Origin: Cystobacter fuscus DSM 2262
Lineage (GTDB): Bacteria; Myxococcota; Myxococcia; Myxococcales; Myxococcaceae
Length of the DNA stretch: 48,768 nucleotides
Reading direction: 5' to 3'
Assembly (NCBI RefSeq): GCF_000335475.2
Contig: NZ_ANAH02000003.1
Span: 1 to 48,768 of the forward strand
In this document: positions 22,577 to 29,790 of the stretch, in pieces
Layout: each line of letters starts with the position of its first letter
Position numbering within the stretch: the first letter of the stretch is position 1
Notes under the pieces: model-generated
Told to the model about the DNA's origin: nothing
What the model saw: only the letters and a program-made list of their open reading frames with translations
The model's database searches: none
Program-made: the position numbers and the translations under genes

Positions 22577-22605
22577 TCCCTCCACGGGAGGGAAAAGTTT
22601 TCCCT
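22577..22605. terminator. Two overlapping palindromes, possible terminator or attenuator
   Basis: TCCCTCC (22577-22583) pairs with GGAGGGA (22587-22593), and AGGGAAAA (22589-22596) pairs with TTTTCCCT (22598-22605). Both use the same GGGA segment, so they are mutually exclusive. The site lies after the outer-membrane gene and before the YHS gene, both on the minus strand. Structure seen; function uncertain. Confidence 0.35.
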
Positions 22606-22674
22606 GGATGCGGCGGTGGGATGGCCCGCCCGGTTGGCGCTGCGAGGGGCGAGCGGACGAGCGCCCGTCCCCCG

Positions 22675-23520
22675 TCAGAAGCCGATGCCGGCGCTCAGGC
22701 CCGCGGAGGTGTCGTCCTGGTAGCCGCGCCGGAAGCGCATCAGCTCCAGGCGCCAGGTGAGCCGCAGATTCGACGTCGCGGACAGCTTGGTGCGGCCCCG
22801 GAGGCCCACGCCGTACTGGATGAGGGGCTTGACGCCCTCCACCGGCGTCAGCTTGCCGCCCACCTCCACGCGCGACAGCTCGTAGACGATGCCACCGCCC
22901 ACCTGCGCGTAGACGCCGTAGTCCGAGCCCTCGCCGAAGGTCAGCTCGTACGCTGGGGCGAGTGAGACGTAGTGCCGCTGCACGTCCCCGACGATGAGCG
23001 CGGTGCCCTCGCGCTGGCCGACGAAGCCGTAGCGCGCGTCCAGCCAGAGCGCCTCGCGCAGGGGCTCGGAGTTGAGCAGCCGCCCGTACTCCCAGGTGAA
23101 GCGGCCGCCGAAGGCGGGCTGCGGATCCCCGAACAACTGTCCGCGCGGGCTGCTCAGCAGCATCACCCCGCCGAGCACCTCGAAGGCGATGCCCGTGTTG
23201 GGGTCATCCATGCGCGACAGCCGCTCGAAGTCCTTCTCCTCCTCCTCGCCGCGCTCGGCCCGGCGGAAGTCGTCCGGATCCTTGTACTCCGAGTCCCGGG
23301 CGGAACGTCGCCGGGGCCGCGAGGACTCGGGTCGGTCCTCGTCGTCGGGGTAGGCGTAGGGCGTGTCCTCGGGGGGCGCGCGGCCCGTCCGGGAGGGCTC
23401 CTCCTCCTCGTCCGGGTAGCGGTAGGGCTCATCCGGGCCCTGGGCGAGCGCGGGCGGGGCGAGCGCGAGACAGCCCAGGAGGGAAAACAGCGGCCAGGCG
23501 GGGGGGGCGCGGGTCGTCAT
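22675..23520 (-). CDS. Outer-membrane beta-barrel-like protein
   Basis: 281 aa, family not recognised. The signal peptide ends at APPALA-QG. An Arg/Asp/Glu/Tyr/Pro-rich low-complexity stretch (about 27-100, with repeated YPDEE/YPDDED) follows. From about 115 onward come alternating beta segments (GIAFEVLGGVMLL, GRFTWEYGRLL, LWLDARYGFV, HYVSLAPAYELTF, GVYAQVGGGIVYEL, LRLTWRLELMRF) ending in SAGIGF with a terminal Phe, typical of outer-membrane barrels. ATG 23520 overlaps the stop of the upstream HExxH lipoprotein gene (ATGA), so the two are coupled. The frame stays open upstream, but those residues are antisense artefact. Confidence 0.75.
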   Translation of the reverse strand: MTTRAPPAWPLFSLLGCLALAPPALAQGPDEPYRYPDEEEEPSRTGRAPPEDTPYAYPDDEDRPESSRPRRRSARDSEYKDPDDFRRAERGEEEEKDFERLSRMDDPNTGIAFEVLGGVMLLSSPRGQLFGDPQPAFGGRFTWEYGRLLNSEPLREALWLDARYGFVGQREGTALIVGDVQRHYVSLAPAYELTFGEGSDYGVYAQVGGGIVYELSRVEVGGKLTPVEGVKPLIQYGVGLRGRTKLSATSNLRLTWRLELMRFRRGYQDDTSAGLSAGIGF

Positions 23521-24785
23521 GGGGTGGAGTAGATCGAGGGGCAGTCGCCGGGGACGGTGCTGGCGGGGCACGCATTGGCGCCGGCCAGGGCGGCGGCGGG
23601 GATCTGCAGGATGTTGACGAAGTTGTTGCACACCTGCGCCTGCAGGGTGCTGCCGGCCGGCAGGTGCTGCACGATGGCCTTGGCGGCCACGGCGAGCGTG
23701 AAGGACTCCTGTGAGTTGAGGAAGCCGCTGGCGAGCTGGTTGAAGCCGTACTTGTTTCCGTCCGGGTCCGAGTAGGCGGCCACCAGCGCGCGCACCAGCG
23801 CCTGGCGCTCGGCCTCGGTGCCCGCGGAGCGGTAGAGCGCGTGGGCGATGAGGGTGCCCACCCGGTACTCCAGGCCGGCCGCCGCGGCGAGGTTGGCGTT
23901 GAGGAGCTGGTTGTACGTCAGCGCGTCCATGCAGCGGGGCGTGGCCAGGTCGCGCGAGGCCACCAGGGCGTCATCGTAGGTGGTGGACAGCACGCGGGTG
24001 TTGCAGCCGAAGCGCGTGGCGCACGAGGCCACGTAGGCGTGGTAGTCGGCGATCCCCTCGTCCATGGCCTTGATGACGTTGAGGCCGGGGGTGAAGCCGT
24101 CCTGGGACCACGCGGTGAGGGGAGGGGGCAGGGCGCGGCCGTCGAAGACGCGGCGGTTGAAGACTAGGTGGGCGTACTCGTGGGTGAGGATGGAGGCGTT
24201 GATGGCCAGGGGCGCCTTCTGCAGCGTGTCGAAGGGCAGCACCATGAAGGCGCCCATCGGCGCGAAGAAGAGGGCGTTGTCGCGCTGCGGCTTGTCGCTG
24301 AGCTCCCCGAGGATGAACTCGGGGAAGTAGTAGACGGGCGTCTGGGGCAGCTCCGCCTGGGGCACGTTGGCCACGGTGTTGAAGTACTCCCAGGCCCGCT
24401 CCAGGTTGTAATACGTGGTGGTGACGTTCCAGGAGTGGAAGTCCGCGGGCGTCAGCACCCCCTGGGCGTCGGGGATGAAGCTGGCGGTGATGGAGCGGCC
24501 CGAGTCCTTCGTCATCGCACGCCGCAGTGCGTCTTCCGTCGTGGCCGCCTGGACCTCGGGATCGCCGCCGGACAGCTGGATGCTCGCGCTCCCCACGAAG
24601 CGGGCCACCTTGCCCTCCAGGGAGGCGACATGGGTGACCGTCTTGAGCTCCACCTCCGTGGGCGTGTACTCCCCGTTGCTGGAGAGCACGAGGGCGCGCA
24701 CCTTCATGGGCTGGCTCGTCTCGGGCGCGCAGGAGACGACGAGCGTCGCGAGCGCCGTGGCGGCGGCTGTCAGCTTTCGGACCAT
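23517..24785 (-). CDS. HExxH lipoprotein (putative zinc metallopeptidase)
   Basis: 422 aa. Lipobox LVVSC (Cys19) predicts a membrane lipoprotein. The middle carries a zinc-protease helix LTHEYAHLVFN (HExxH at 202-206), with a downstream acidic motif MDEGIADYHAY (E243) that could give the third zinc ligand, as in gluzincin-like enzymes. Several Cys pairs (CATRFGC, C near RCMDAL, CNN, CPAS...CPS) suggest disulfides. It is likely an extracytoplasmic peptidase; the substrate is unknown. It is followed by and coupled to the beta-barrel gene. The open frame runs far upstream antisense to aspS; ATG 24785 with its signal peptide is the real start. Confidence 0.78.
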   Translation of the reverse strand: MVRKLTAAATALATLVVSCAPETSQPMKVRALVLSSNGEYTPTEVELKTVTHVASLEGKVARFVGSASIQLSGGDPEVQAATTEDALRRAMTKDSGRSITASFIPDAQGVLTPADFHSWNVTTTYYNLERAWEYFNTVANVPQAELPQTPVYYFPEFILGELSDKPQRDNALFFAPMGAFMVLPFDTLQKAPLAINASILTHEYAHLVFNRRVFDGRALPPPLTAWSQDGFTPGLNVIKAMDEGIADYHAYVASCATRFGCNTRVLSTTYDDALVASRDLATPRCMDALTYNQLLNANLAAAAGLEYRVGTLIAHALYRSAGTEAERQALVRALVAAYSDPDGNKYGFNQLASGFLNSQESFTLAVAAKAIVQHLPAGSTLQAQVCNNFVNILQIPAAALAGANACPASTVPGDCPSIYSTP

Positions 24786-24923
24786 GCCGGGCTTCTTACT
24801 ACGGGTCCGGCGAGTACCAGAAGCAGGCCGGGAAGCGTGGCACCTTCCTTCCGGAGTTCTTGACGCGTCGTTTCCGCGCTCTCTATGGTGCCGCCCTTTC
24901 TCTTCCTCCTGGCAGGCGGTGTC

Positions 24924-26744
24924 ATGGCGGTCCCGTTCATTACCGAGGTCAAGCGAACCCATACATGCGGGCAGCTCACCAAAGCCCAGATTGGCGAGGA
25001 GGTCGTCCTCTTCGGCTGGGTGCAGAACCGGCGTGATCATGGTGGCGCGGTCTTCATCGACCTGCGCGACCGCGAGGGCCTGACTCAAGTGGTCTTCGAG
25101 CCGGACATCGCCAAGGAGGCGCACGACCTCGCGGGCCAGCTGCGCTTGGAGTACTGCATCGGCATCAAGGGCAAGGTCGTCTCGCGCGGCTCCCAGGTCA
25201 ACCCCAAGCTCAAGACGGGCGAGATCGAGATCAAGGCCTCCGACCTGACCATCTTCAACCGCTCCGAGCCCACGCCCTTCCTCGTCGAGGACAACATCGA
25301 CACCGCCGAGGAGAAGCGCCTGGCGTACCGCTTCCTCGATCTGCGCCGCCGGCCACTGCAGCAGTCGCTGATGACGCGCTCGAAGATGAACGCGATCACG
25401 CGCAGCTACCTCAACGAGCACCGTTTCCTGGAGCTCGAGACGCCCTTCATGGGCAAGTACACCCCGGGCGGCGCGCGCAACTTCCTCGTGCCCAGCCGGC
25501 TCAACCCGGGCAAGTTCTACGCGCTCGCCGAGAGCCCCCAGCTCTACAAGCAGCTCTTCATGGTGGCGGGCTTCGACCGCTACTTCCAGATCGTCAAGTG
25601 CTTCCGCGACGAGGATCTGCGTCTGGACCGGCAGCCCGAGTTCACGCAGATCGACATCGAGATGAGCTTCGTCACCCAGGACGACGTGTTCACCATCGTC
25701 GAGGGGCTCATCAAGAAGCTGTGGGGCGACGTGCTGGGCATCGACGTGCCCACGCCCTTCATGCGCATGGACTTCGACGAGTCCATGGCGAAGTACGGCA
25801 ACGACAAGCCGGACCTGCGTTTCGGGCTGGAGCACGTGGTGCTCACGGACCTCATCCGCCAGCACGGCGCCGCGGGCGGCGTGCCGATGATCTGGGAGGC
25901 GGTGGAGCAGGGCGGCATCGTCAAGGCGATGGTCATCCCCGGCGACAAGCCGCTGAGCCGCGCGGAGAGCGACAAGCTGGAGGAGTTCGCCAAGCAGAAC
26001 GGCGCCAAGGGGCTGGCGCGCGCCAAGGTGGGCGAGGGTGGCGAGTGGACCCAGTCCCCGCTGTCCAAGACGATCACCCCCGCGCTGCGCCAGGCCATCA
26101 CCCAGGCGTGCGGCGCGAAGACGGGCGACCTGATTGTCTTCCAGTTCGGCCGCGAGTCGCTCGTGCACACGGTGATGGCCAACCTGCGCGTGCACGTGGC
26201 CAAGAAGCTCGGCCTCATCCCCGAGTACGGCAGCGGCGGCGTGTGGAAGTTCCTCTGGGTGGTGAACCCGCCCCTGTTCGAGTACGACGAGGAGACCAAG
26301 ACGTGGGCGGCGGCGCACCACGCCTTCACCCGGCCCCACGACGAGCACGTCCAGTACCTGAACAGCGATCCGGGCCGCGTGAAGTGCCACCGCTACGACG
26401 TGGTGCTCAACGGCTTCGAGATCGGCGGCGGCTCCATCCGTCTGCATGATCCCAAGGTGCAGGCCGAGGTGTTCAAGGCGCTGGGCATCGGCGATGAGGA
26501 GGCGCGCACGAAGTTCGGCTTCCTGCTGGACGCGCTGAAGTTCGGCGCGCCGCCGCACGGTGGAATCGCGCTGGGCATGGACCGGCTGGCGTTCCTGCTC
26601 ACGGGCGTCGAGTCGCTGCGCGACGTGATTCCCTTCCCCAAGACGAAGACGGGTACGGACCTGATGACGGGCGCGCCGGGAGAAGTGGACGAGCGCCAGC
26701 TGCGCGAGGTGCACGTGCGCGCCGCGCCCCTGCCGCAGAAGTAG
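24924..26744 (+). CDS. aspS: Aspartate--tRNA ligase (probably non-discriminating)
   Basis: 606 aa, bacterial-type class II AspRS. N-terminal OB fold (about 1-110, FGWVQNRRDHGGAVFIDLRDREG); motif 2 region FRDEDLRLDRQPEFTQIDIEMSF; GAD insertion (about 290-425); and motif 3 GIALGMDRLAFLLTG. It charges tRNA(Asp). The RRDHGG sequence in the OB fold has His where discriminating E. coli-type enzymes have Leu. In Pseudomonas this His marks a relaxed enzyme that also charges tRNA(Asn), which GatCAB then amidates; this is inferred, not shown here. ATG 24924 fits the family start (MAVPFITEVKRTHTCG). Confidence 0.95.
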   Translation: MAVPFITEVKRTHTCGQLTKAQIGEEVVLFGWVQNRRDHGGAVFIDLRDREGLTQVVFEPDIAKEAHDLAGQLRLEYCIGIKGKVVSRGSQVNPKLKTGEIEIKASDLTIFNRSEPTPFLVEDNIDTAEEKRLAYRFLDLRRRPLQQSLMTRSKMNAITRSYLNEHRFLELETPFMGKYTPGGARNFLVPSRLNPGKFYALAESPQLYKQLFMVAGFDRYFQIVKCFRDEDLRLDRQPEFTQIDIEMSFVTQDDVFTIVEGLIKKLWGDVLGIDVPTPFMRMDFDESMAKYGNDKPDLRFGLEHVVLTDLIRQHGAAGGVPMIWEAVEQGGIVKAMVIPGDKPLSRAESDKLEEFAKQNGAKGLARAKVGEGGEWTQSPLSKTITPALRQAITQACGAKTGDLIVFQFGRESLVHTVMANLRVHVAKKLGLIPEYGSGGVWKFLWVVNPPLFEYDEETKTWAAAHHAFTRPHDEHVQYLNSDPGRVKCHRYDVVLNGFEIGGGSIRLHDPKVQAEVFKALGIGDEEARTKFGFLLDALKFGAPPHGGIALGMDRLAFLLTGVESLRDVIPFPKTKTGTDLMTGAPGEVDERQLREVHVRAAPLPQK

Positions 26745-26759
26745 AGGATTGCCAAGCCG

Positions 26760-27677
26760 ATGAAGACGTTCCTCGTGGTGAACCCGCGCAGCGCTGGCGG
26801 AGAGACGGGCAGGCGATGGGCCGAGATCTCGGGCCAGGTGACCCGGGTGATCGGTGACTTCGGCTTCGGGTTCACCGAGGGAGTCATGGACGCGGTGCGG
26901 CTGACGCGGGATGCGCTCGCGGATGGCTACGAGTGCATCACCGCGGTGGGAGGCGATGGCACCGTCAACGAGGTCGTCAACGGCTTCTTCGCGGACGGCA
27001 AGGCCATCAACCCCCAGGCGGCCCTGGGCCTCATTCCCCGGGGCACCGGGGGCGACTTCCGGCGGGCCTTCGGGTGGGACCTGGAGCTGGACTCCGCCCT
27101 GGCGCGGCTGCGCAGCGACAAGACGGAGCCCTTCGACGTGGGGCTCGCCGAGTACGTCAACCACCAGGGACAACCGGAGTCGCGCTACTTCGCCAACATC
27201 GCCTCCTTCGGGGTGAGCGCCGCCATCGCCCACGAGGTGAACGTGGGCAGCAAGGCGCTCGGCGGCAACCTGAGCTTCCTGTGGGGCACGGTGAAGACCC
27301 TGGCGAAGCACAAGGACGTGCAGGTGCGCCTCCAGGTGGATGGGGGCGAGCCCGAGGCGATGGGCATCACCGCCATCGCCGCGGCCAACGGCCGCTACTT
27401 CGGCAGCGGCATGTGCGTGGCCCCCAAGGCCGTCACCCACGATGGCCGCTTCGATCTGACGCTCTGGCGCGACTACACCCTGGCCGACTTCGTCATCAAG
27501 TCCAAGGGCGTCTACAACGGCGACCACATCACCTGGACGAAGACGCGCTACACCCAATGCCAGACGCTGCGCGCCGAGAGCGACGAGCAGGTGTTCCTGG
27601 AGATGGATGGGGAAGTGCCCGGACGGCTGCCCTGCCGCATCACCATCCTGCCGGGCGCCATCCGTCTCAAGGTGTAG
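26760..27677 (+). CDS. Diacylglycerol kinase-family lipid kinase
   Basis: 305 aa of the YegS/DgkB/sphingosine-kinase superfamily. Nucleotide-binding motifs: VNPRSAGG (8-15), AVGGDGTVNEVVNGF (about 62-76), and LIPRGTGGDFRRAF (about 91-104). The C-terminal half is the beta-rich domain with FANIASFGVSA and DGRFDLTLW, ending with the EMDGEVPGRLPCRI motif near the active-site Asp/Glu. It should phosphorylate a lipid alcohol at the membrane; the specific substrate is unknown. It starts 15 bp after aspS and is probably co-transcribed. Confidence 0.9.
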   Translation: MKTFLVVNPRSAGGETGRRWAEISGQVTRVIGDFGFGFTEGVMDAVRLTRDALADGYECITAVGGDGTVNEVVNGFFADGKAINPQAALGLIPRGTGGDFRRAFGWDLELDSALARLRSDKTEPFDVGLAEYVNHQGQPESRYFANIASFGVSAAIAHEVNVGSKALGGNLSFLWGTVKTLAKHKDVQVRLQVDGGEPEAMGITAIAAANGRYFGSGMCVAPKAVTHDGRFDLTLWRDYTLADFVIKSKGVYNGDHITWTKTRYTQCQTLRAESDEQVFLEMDGEVPGRLPCRITILPGAIRLKV

Positions 27678-27685
27678 CGCGCATC

Positions 27686-27826
27686 GTGCCCAATGGCTTC
27701 CGGGAGAACGGGCCGCCCGTGAGCCTGTCCTTCCTCGGGCGGCTGTAGGGCGAGGCGAAACTGCGCACCGTGGCGCGTGTCTACCAGGAGGCCACGGGCT
27801 TCCAACTCAAACCGCCCCATATCTAA
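27686..27826 (+). pseudogene. Remnant: C-terminus of an amidase-signature enzyme
   Basis: Frame +: VPNGFRENGPPVSLSFLGRL, stop (TAG), GEAKLRTVARVYQEATGFQ, LKPPHI, stop. This matches the usual C-terminus of amidase-signature (GatA-like) hydrolases, where the residue at the stop is Tyr or similar (LYGEA), so TAC/TAT to TAG is a likely nonsense change. The rest of the gene is absent: the lipid kinase ends 9 bp upstream. It is the tail of a deleted gene. Confidence 0.7.
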
Positions 27827-27963
27827 CTCCGTGGTTCGTAGACGAAATGAGAGCATTGGTGTTCTCATCTCTGTTGCGGAACTCCTTCGATGCCACAAAC
27901 ACCCCTGCTTGACGCTGGCTACATCGACATGGAGCGAACGTTGATTTTGCAAGCTTCTAGGAG

Positions 27964-28479
27964 ATGTCGATTGTAAGCGAGTTTTGCCAGGATATTATCA
28001 AGATTGTTGTGGAGAAGGTGCTGCTGCTTGGTAGCGGTGTTCTTGTGTCGTTGTTTACTGCCAAGTGGATAGAGCGACACCGGCGCGAACAGGCAATCAT
28101 CGTCGAGTTGGGTAAGCTCCGCGCGGCAGCTCTCGTACGGCTTATATCGTTTCTCAGCGAGGCGGATTTGTTGCTCAATACCATCCTTGCTCTTGGTCCT
28201 TCTGAGACGCATGCTGGAGCGAGGCAGATTGCTGAGCAGCGCTTTTTCGAGCTGAAAGAGAAAGTCAGCGAAACAATAGGAGGGAGCGGGTCGATCCTTG
28301 ACGACGAAATTGCGCAGGAAATTGCAAAGTATAATTCTTTGGTCTTTGCAGAAGGAGTTGAGGCTCTAAATGAAACAAATCAACTTACTCATGAGGAGTT
28401 GGAGCGCAAAAGGGCACAGACACGCGAAATGCGCTCCAAGCTATTGAAGTATCTGCCACCACTTCGACCTGTTGATTGA
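27964..28479 (+). CDS. Low-GC hypothetical membrane/coiled-coil protein
   Basis: 171 aa, not recognised. One N-terminal membrane helix (about 15-33, VEKVLLLGSGVLVSLFTAKWI), then a mostly helical, charged chain (RHRREQAIIVELGKLRAAALVRL; EERFFELKEKVSETI; HEELERKRAQTREMRSKLLKYL) likely to form coiled coils in the cytoplasm. Base composition and third-position usage are clearly AT-richer than both neighbours, which suggests recent transfer. ATG 27964 is the first start after an in-frame stop, but AGGAG directly abuts it. It lies between two gene remnants. Confidence 0.6.
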   Translation: MSIVSEFCQDIIKIVVEKVLLLGSGVLVSLFTAKWIERHRREQAIIVELGKLRAAALVRLISFLSEADLLLNTILALGPSETHAGARQIAEQRFFELKEKVSETIGGSGSILDDEIAQEIAKYNSLVFAEGVEALNETNQLTHEELERKRAQTREMRSKLLKYLPPLRPVD

Positions 28480-28591
28480 AGGCGTAGATGACTGAGCCAT
28501 TGAGGTGCGCCTGCCCGTCATCGTATGAACCACATAGACAGAGGAAGAGCCGTTCCCGTTCCGGCTGGAAGCCGATGATGTTGCTTGCCAT
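28385..28591 (-). pseudogene. Possible truncated gene (N-terminal fragment)
   Basis: From ATG 28591, the minus strand reads MASNIIGFQPERERLFLCLC, then GSYDDGQAHLNGSVIYAFNQQ, with normal high-GC3 codon use. After about 28471 the frame runs into the antisense of the low-GC gene and stops at 28385. It looks like the start of a native gene whose remainder was replaced by the insert. Low confidence. Confidence 0.35.
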
Positions 28592-28640
28592 GTTTTCCCG
28601 GCATGGTACCAGAGCATCCCCCGACTTCATCGGATGATCT

Positions 28641-29252
28641 ATGCTGCCTCTTCGCATCAGGCCAAGTGTTTGCGTGATTCTGTCTCTCCTCCTTCCGGCA
28701 TGTAGTGGCCCTCGCCCAGTGCCCTCTTCGTATTCCCAACCTCCTAAGGACTCGCTCCTGGTCATCCGTGACACCACGGATGGGGGGCAGGCAGTGACTT
28801 GGCAAGCCGCATCAGAGTCCGATCAGGCTCTGCTCGATCAGGCGCTCGTCCAGGGAAGAGAGTCAGGGCCAGTGGTCCTCACCGCACGCAGAGCCAGAGA
28901 CTGCGATAAGGAGCAGATCGAATGTTTCCGGCGCTGCTGGAAGCGAAAGCCCCCATACCCATCGGAACGGGGTGACCCAGGCCATTATAAGCACTGCCAG
29001 GAAACATGCCTTGAGTCCTACCAGGATTGTCTCGCGAGGAACAAACTTCATGCCCTGGAGTTCACGGCGATGGACGAAGCCATCGACTGGCTGAAGCGCC
29101 ATCGCCAAGAACTACTGGTAGGGACCATCGTCACAGCGGCCGGAGTGACGTTCATCGTCATCTCCGCTGGGGCGGGAGTGGTGGTCCTCGCTCCTCTGGT
29201 TCTTATGACACAATCGGGAAGTACACTGGAGCCCACGACGTGCGAGGGATGA
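28641..29252 (+). CDS. Cys-rich lipoprotein with C-terminal membrane helix
   Basis: 203 aa, family not identified. Signal peptide with lipobox LLPAC (Cys21). The middle holds six ordered cysteines (CDKEQIECFRRCW... HYKHCQETCLESYQDC, about 91-133) with a KPPYPSERGD loop, suggesting disulfides or a metal site. Then DWLKRHRQELL and one hydrophobic helix (about 162-186) with a Gly/Ala-rich face. ATG 28641 lacks a clear ribosome-binding site. The next gene follows after one base, so the two are coupled. The layout, a surface lipoprotein followed by a small cytosolic protein, recalls effector-immunity pairs such as the Sit locus 6 kb upstream, but no toxin motif is visible. Confidence 0.7.
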   Translation: MLPLRIRPSVCVILSLLLPACSGPRPVPSSYSQPPKDSLLVIRDTTDGGQAVTWQAASESDQALLDQALVQGRESGPVVLTARRARDCDKEQIECFRRCWKRKPPYPSERGDPGHYKHCQETCLESYQDCLARNKLHALEFTAMDEAIDWLKRHRQELLVGTIVTAAGVTFIVISAGAGVVVLAPLVLMTQSGSTLEPTTCEG

Positions 29253-29253
29253 A

Positions 29254-29616
29254 ATGAGTTCCAAGCTGGAAGATCTCCTGAACTCTCTCGAAGCGCTGGC
29301 TGGGCAGCATCCCAACGAGCCGGAATCCGTGGCCACGCTCAAGACCGCGGCCAAGGCGCTCCACTTCATCCGGAGCATTGGCAAGCTGGAAGACTTCTGG
29401 AAATACGAGAGCGTTTTTGGCACCAAGGAGCATTGGCCGAAGCCGCTCCGCTCCTTCTCCAGCGGGGATGAGGCTCGAGCCTGGCTGCGGACCCAGCCGG
29501 ATGTTCCCTACGCCGCCGTGGTGGAGGTGGCCGGTTCACTCCACTCCGCCGCACGCACGCGCGAGGGTGAGTGGGTGCTTGTCCGCCTGCCTTCGATCGA
29601 GGAACTGGAGGGCTGA
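29254..29616 (+). CDS. Small cytosolic hypothetical protein (partner of the upstream lipoprotein)
   Basis: 120 aa, not recognised. No signal peptide or membrane segment. N-terminal helical half (KLEDLLNSLEALAGQHP; VATLKTAAKALHFIRSIGKLEDFWKYE), then an alpha/beta C-terminal half (EARAWLRTQPDVPYAAVVEVAG; EWVLVRLPSIEELEG). GAGGG lies five bases before ATG 29254, and its start is one base past the previous stop. It could be the immunity or accessory partner of the lipoprotein (inference). Confidence 0.7.
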   Translation: MSSKLEDLLNSLEALAGQHPNEPESVATLKTAAKALHFIRSIGKLEDFWKYESVFGTKEHWPKPLRSFSSGDEARAWLRTQPDVPYAAVVEVAGSLHSAARTREGEWVLVRLPSIEELEG

Positions 29617-29790
29617 AGGACTCCACGCTCCGGAGAACCCGCGGCCCTGACGCGGGGCGGCGGGAGGAGTGAATCATCTCCCCTGGACTGTCGAGCAGTG
29701 CGCCAGGAGGGCGCACGAGAAGCACGCTGCTGGACAGTGCAAGTTGGCCAGAACCCATCGTTCACTCCCGGTGTGCCATACCCCGGGACG

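Noticed and set aside
24786-27557. Upstream extension of the HExxH lipoprotein frame across aspS
   Set aside because: It is antisense to aspS and the lipid kinase gene. The signal peptide and lipobox at 24785 mark the true start.
27847-27868. Short inverted repeat ATGAGA...TCTCAT near the low-GC insert, possible insertion-sequence end
   Set aside because: Only six bases per arm, no transposase, and no matching terminal repeat or target duplication on the other side.
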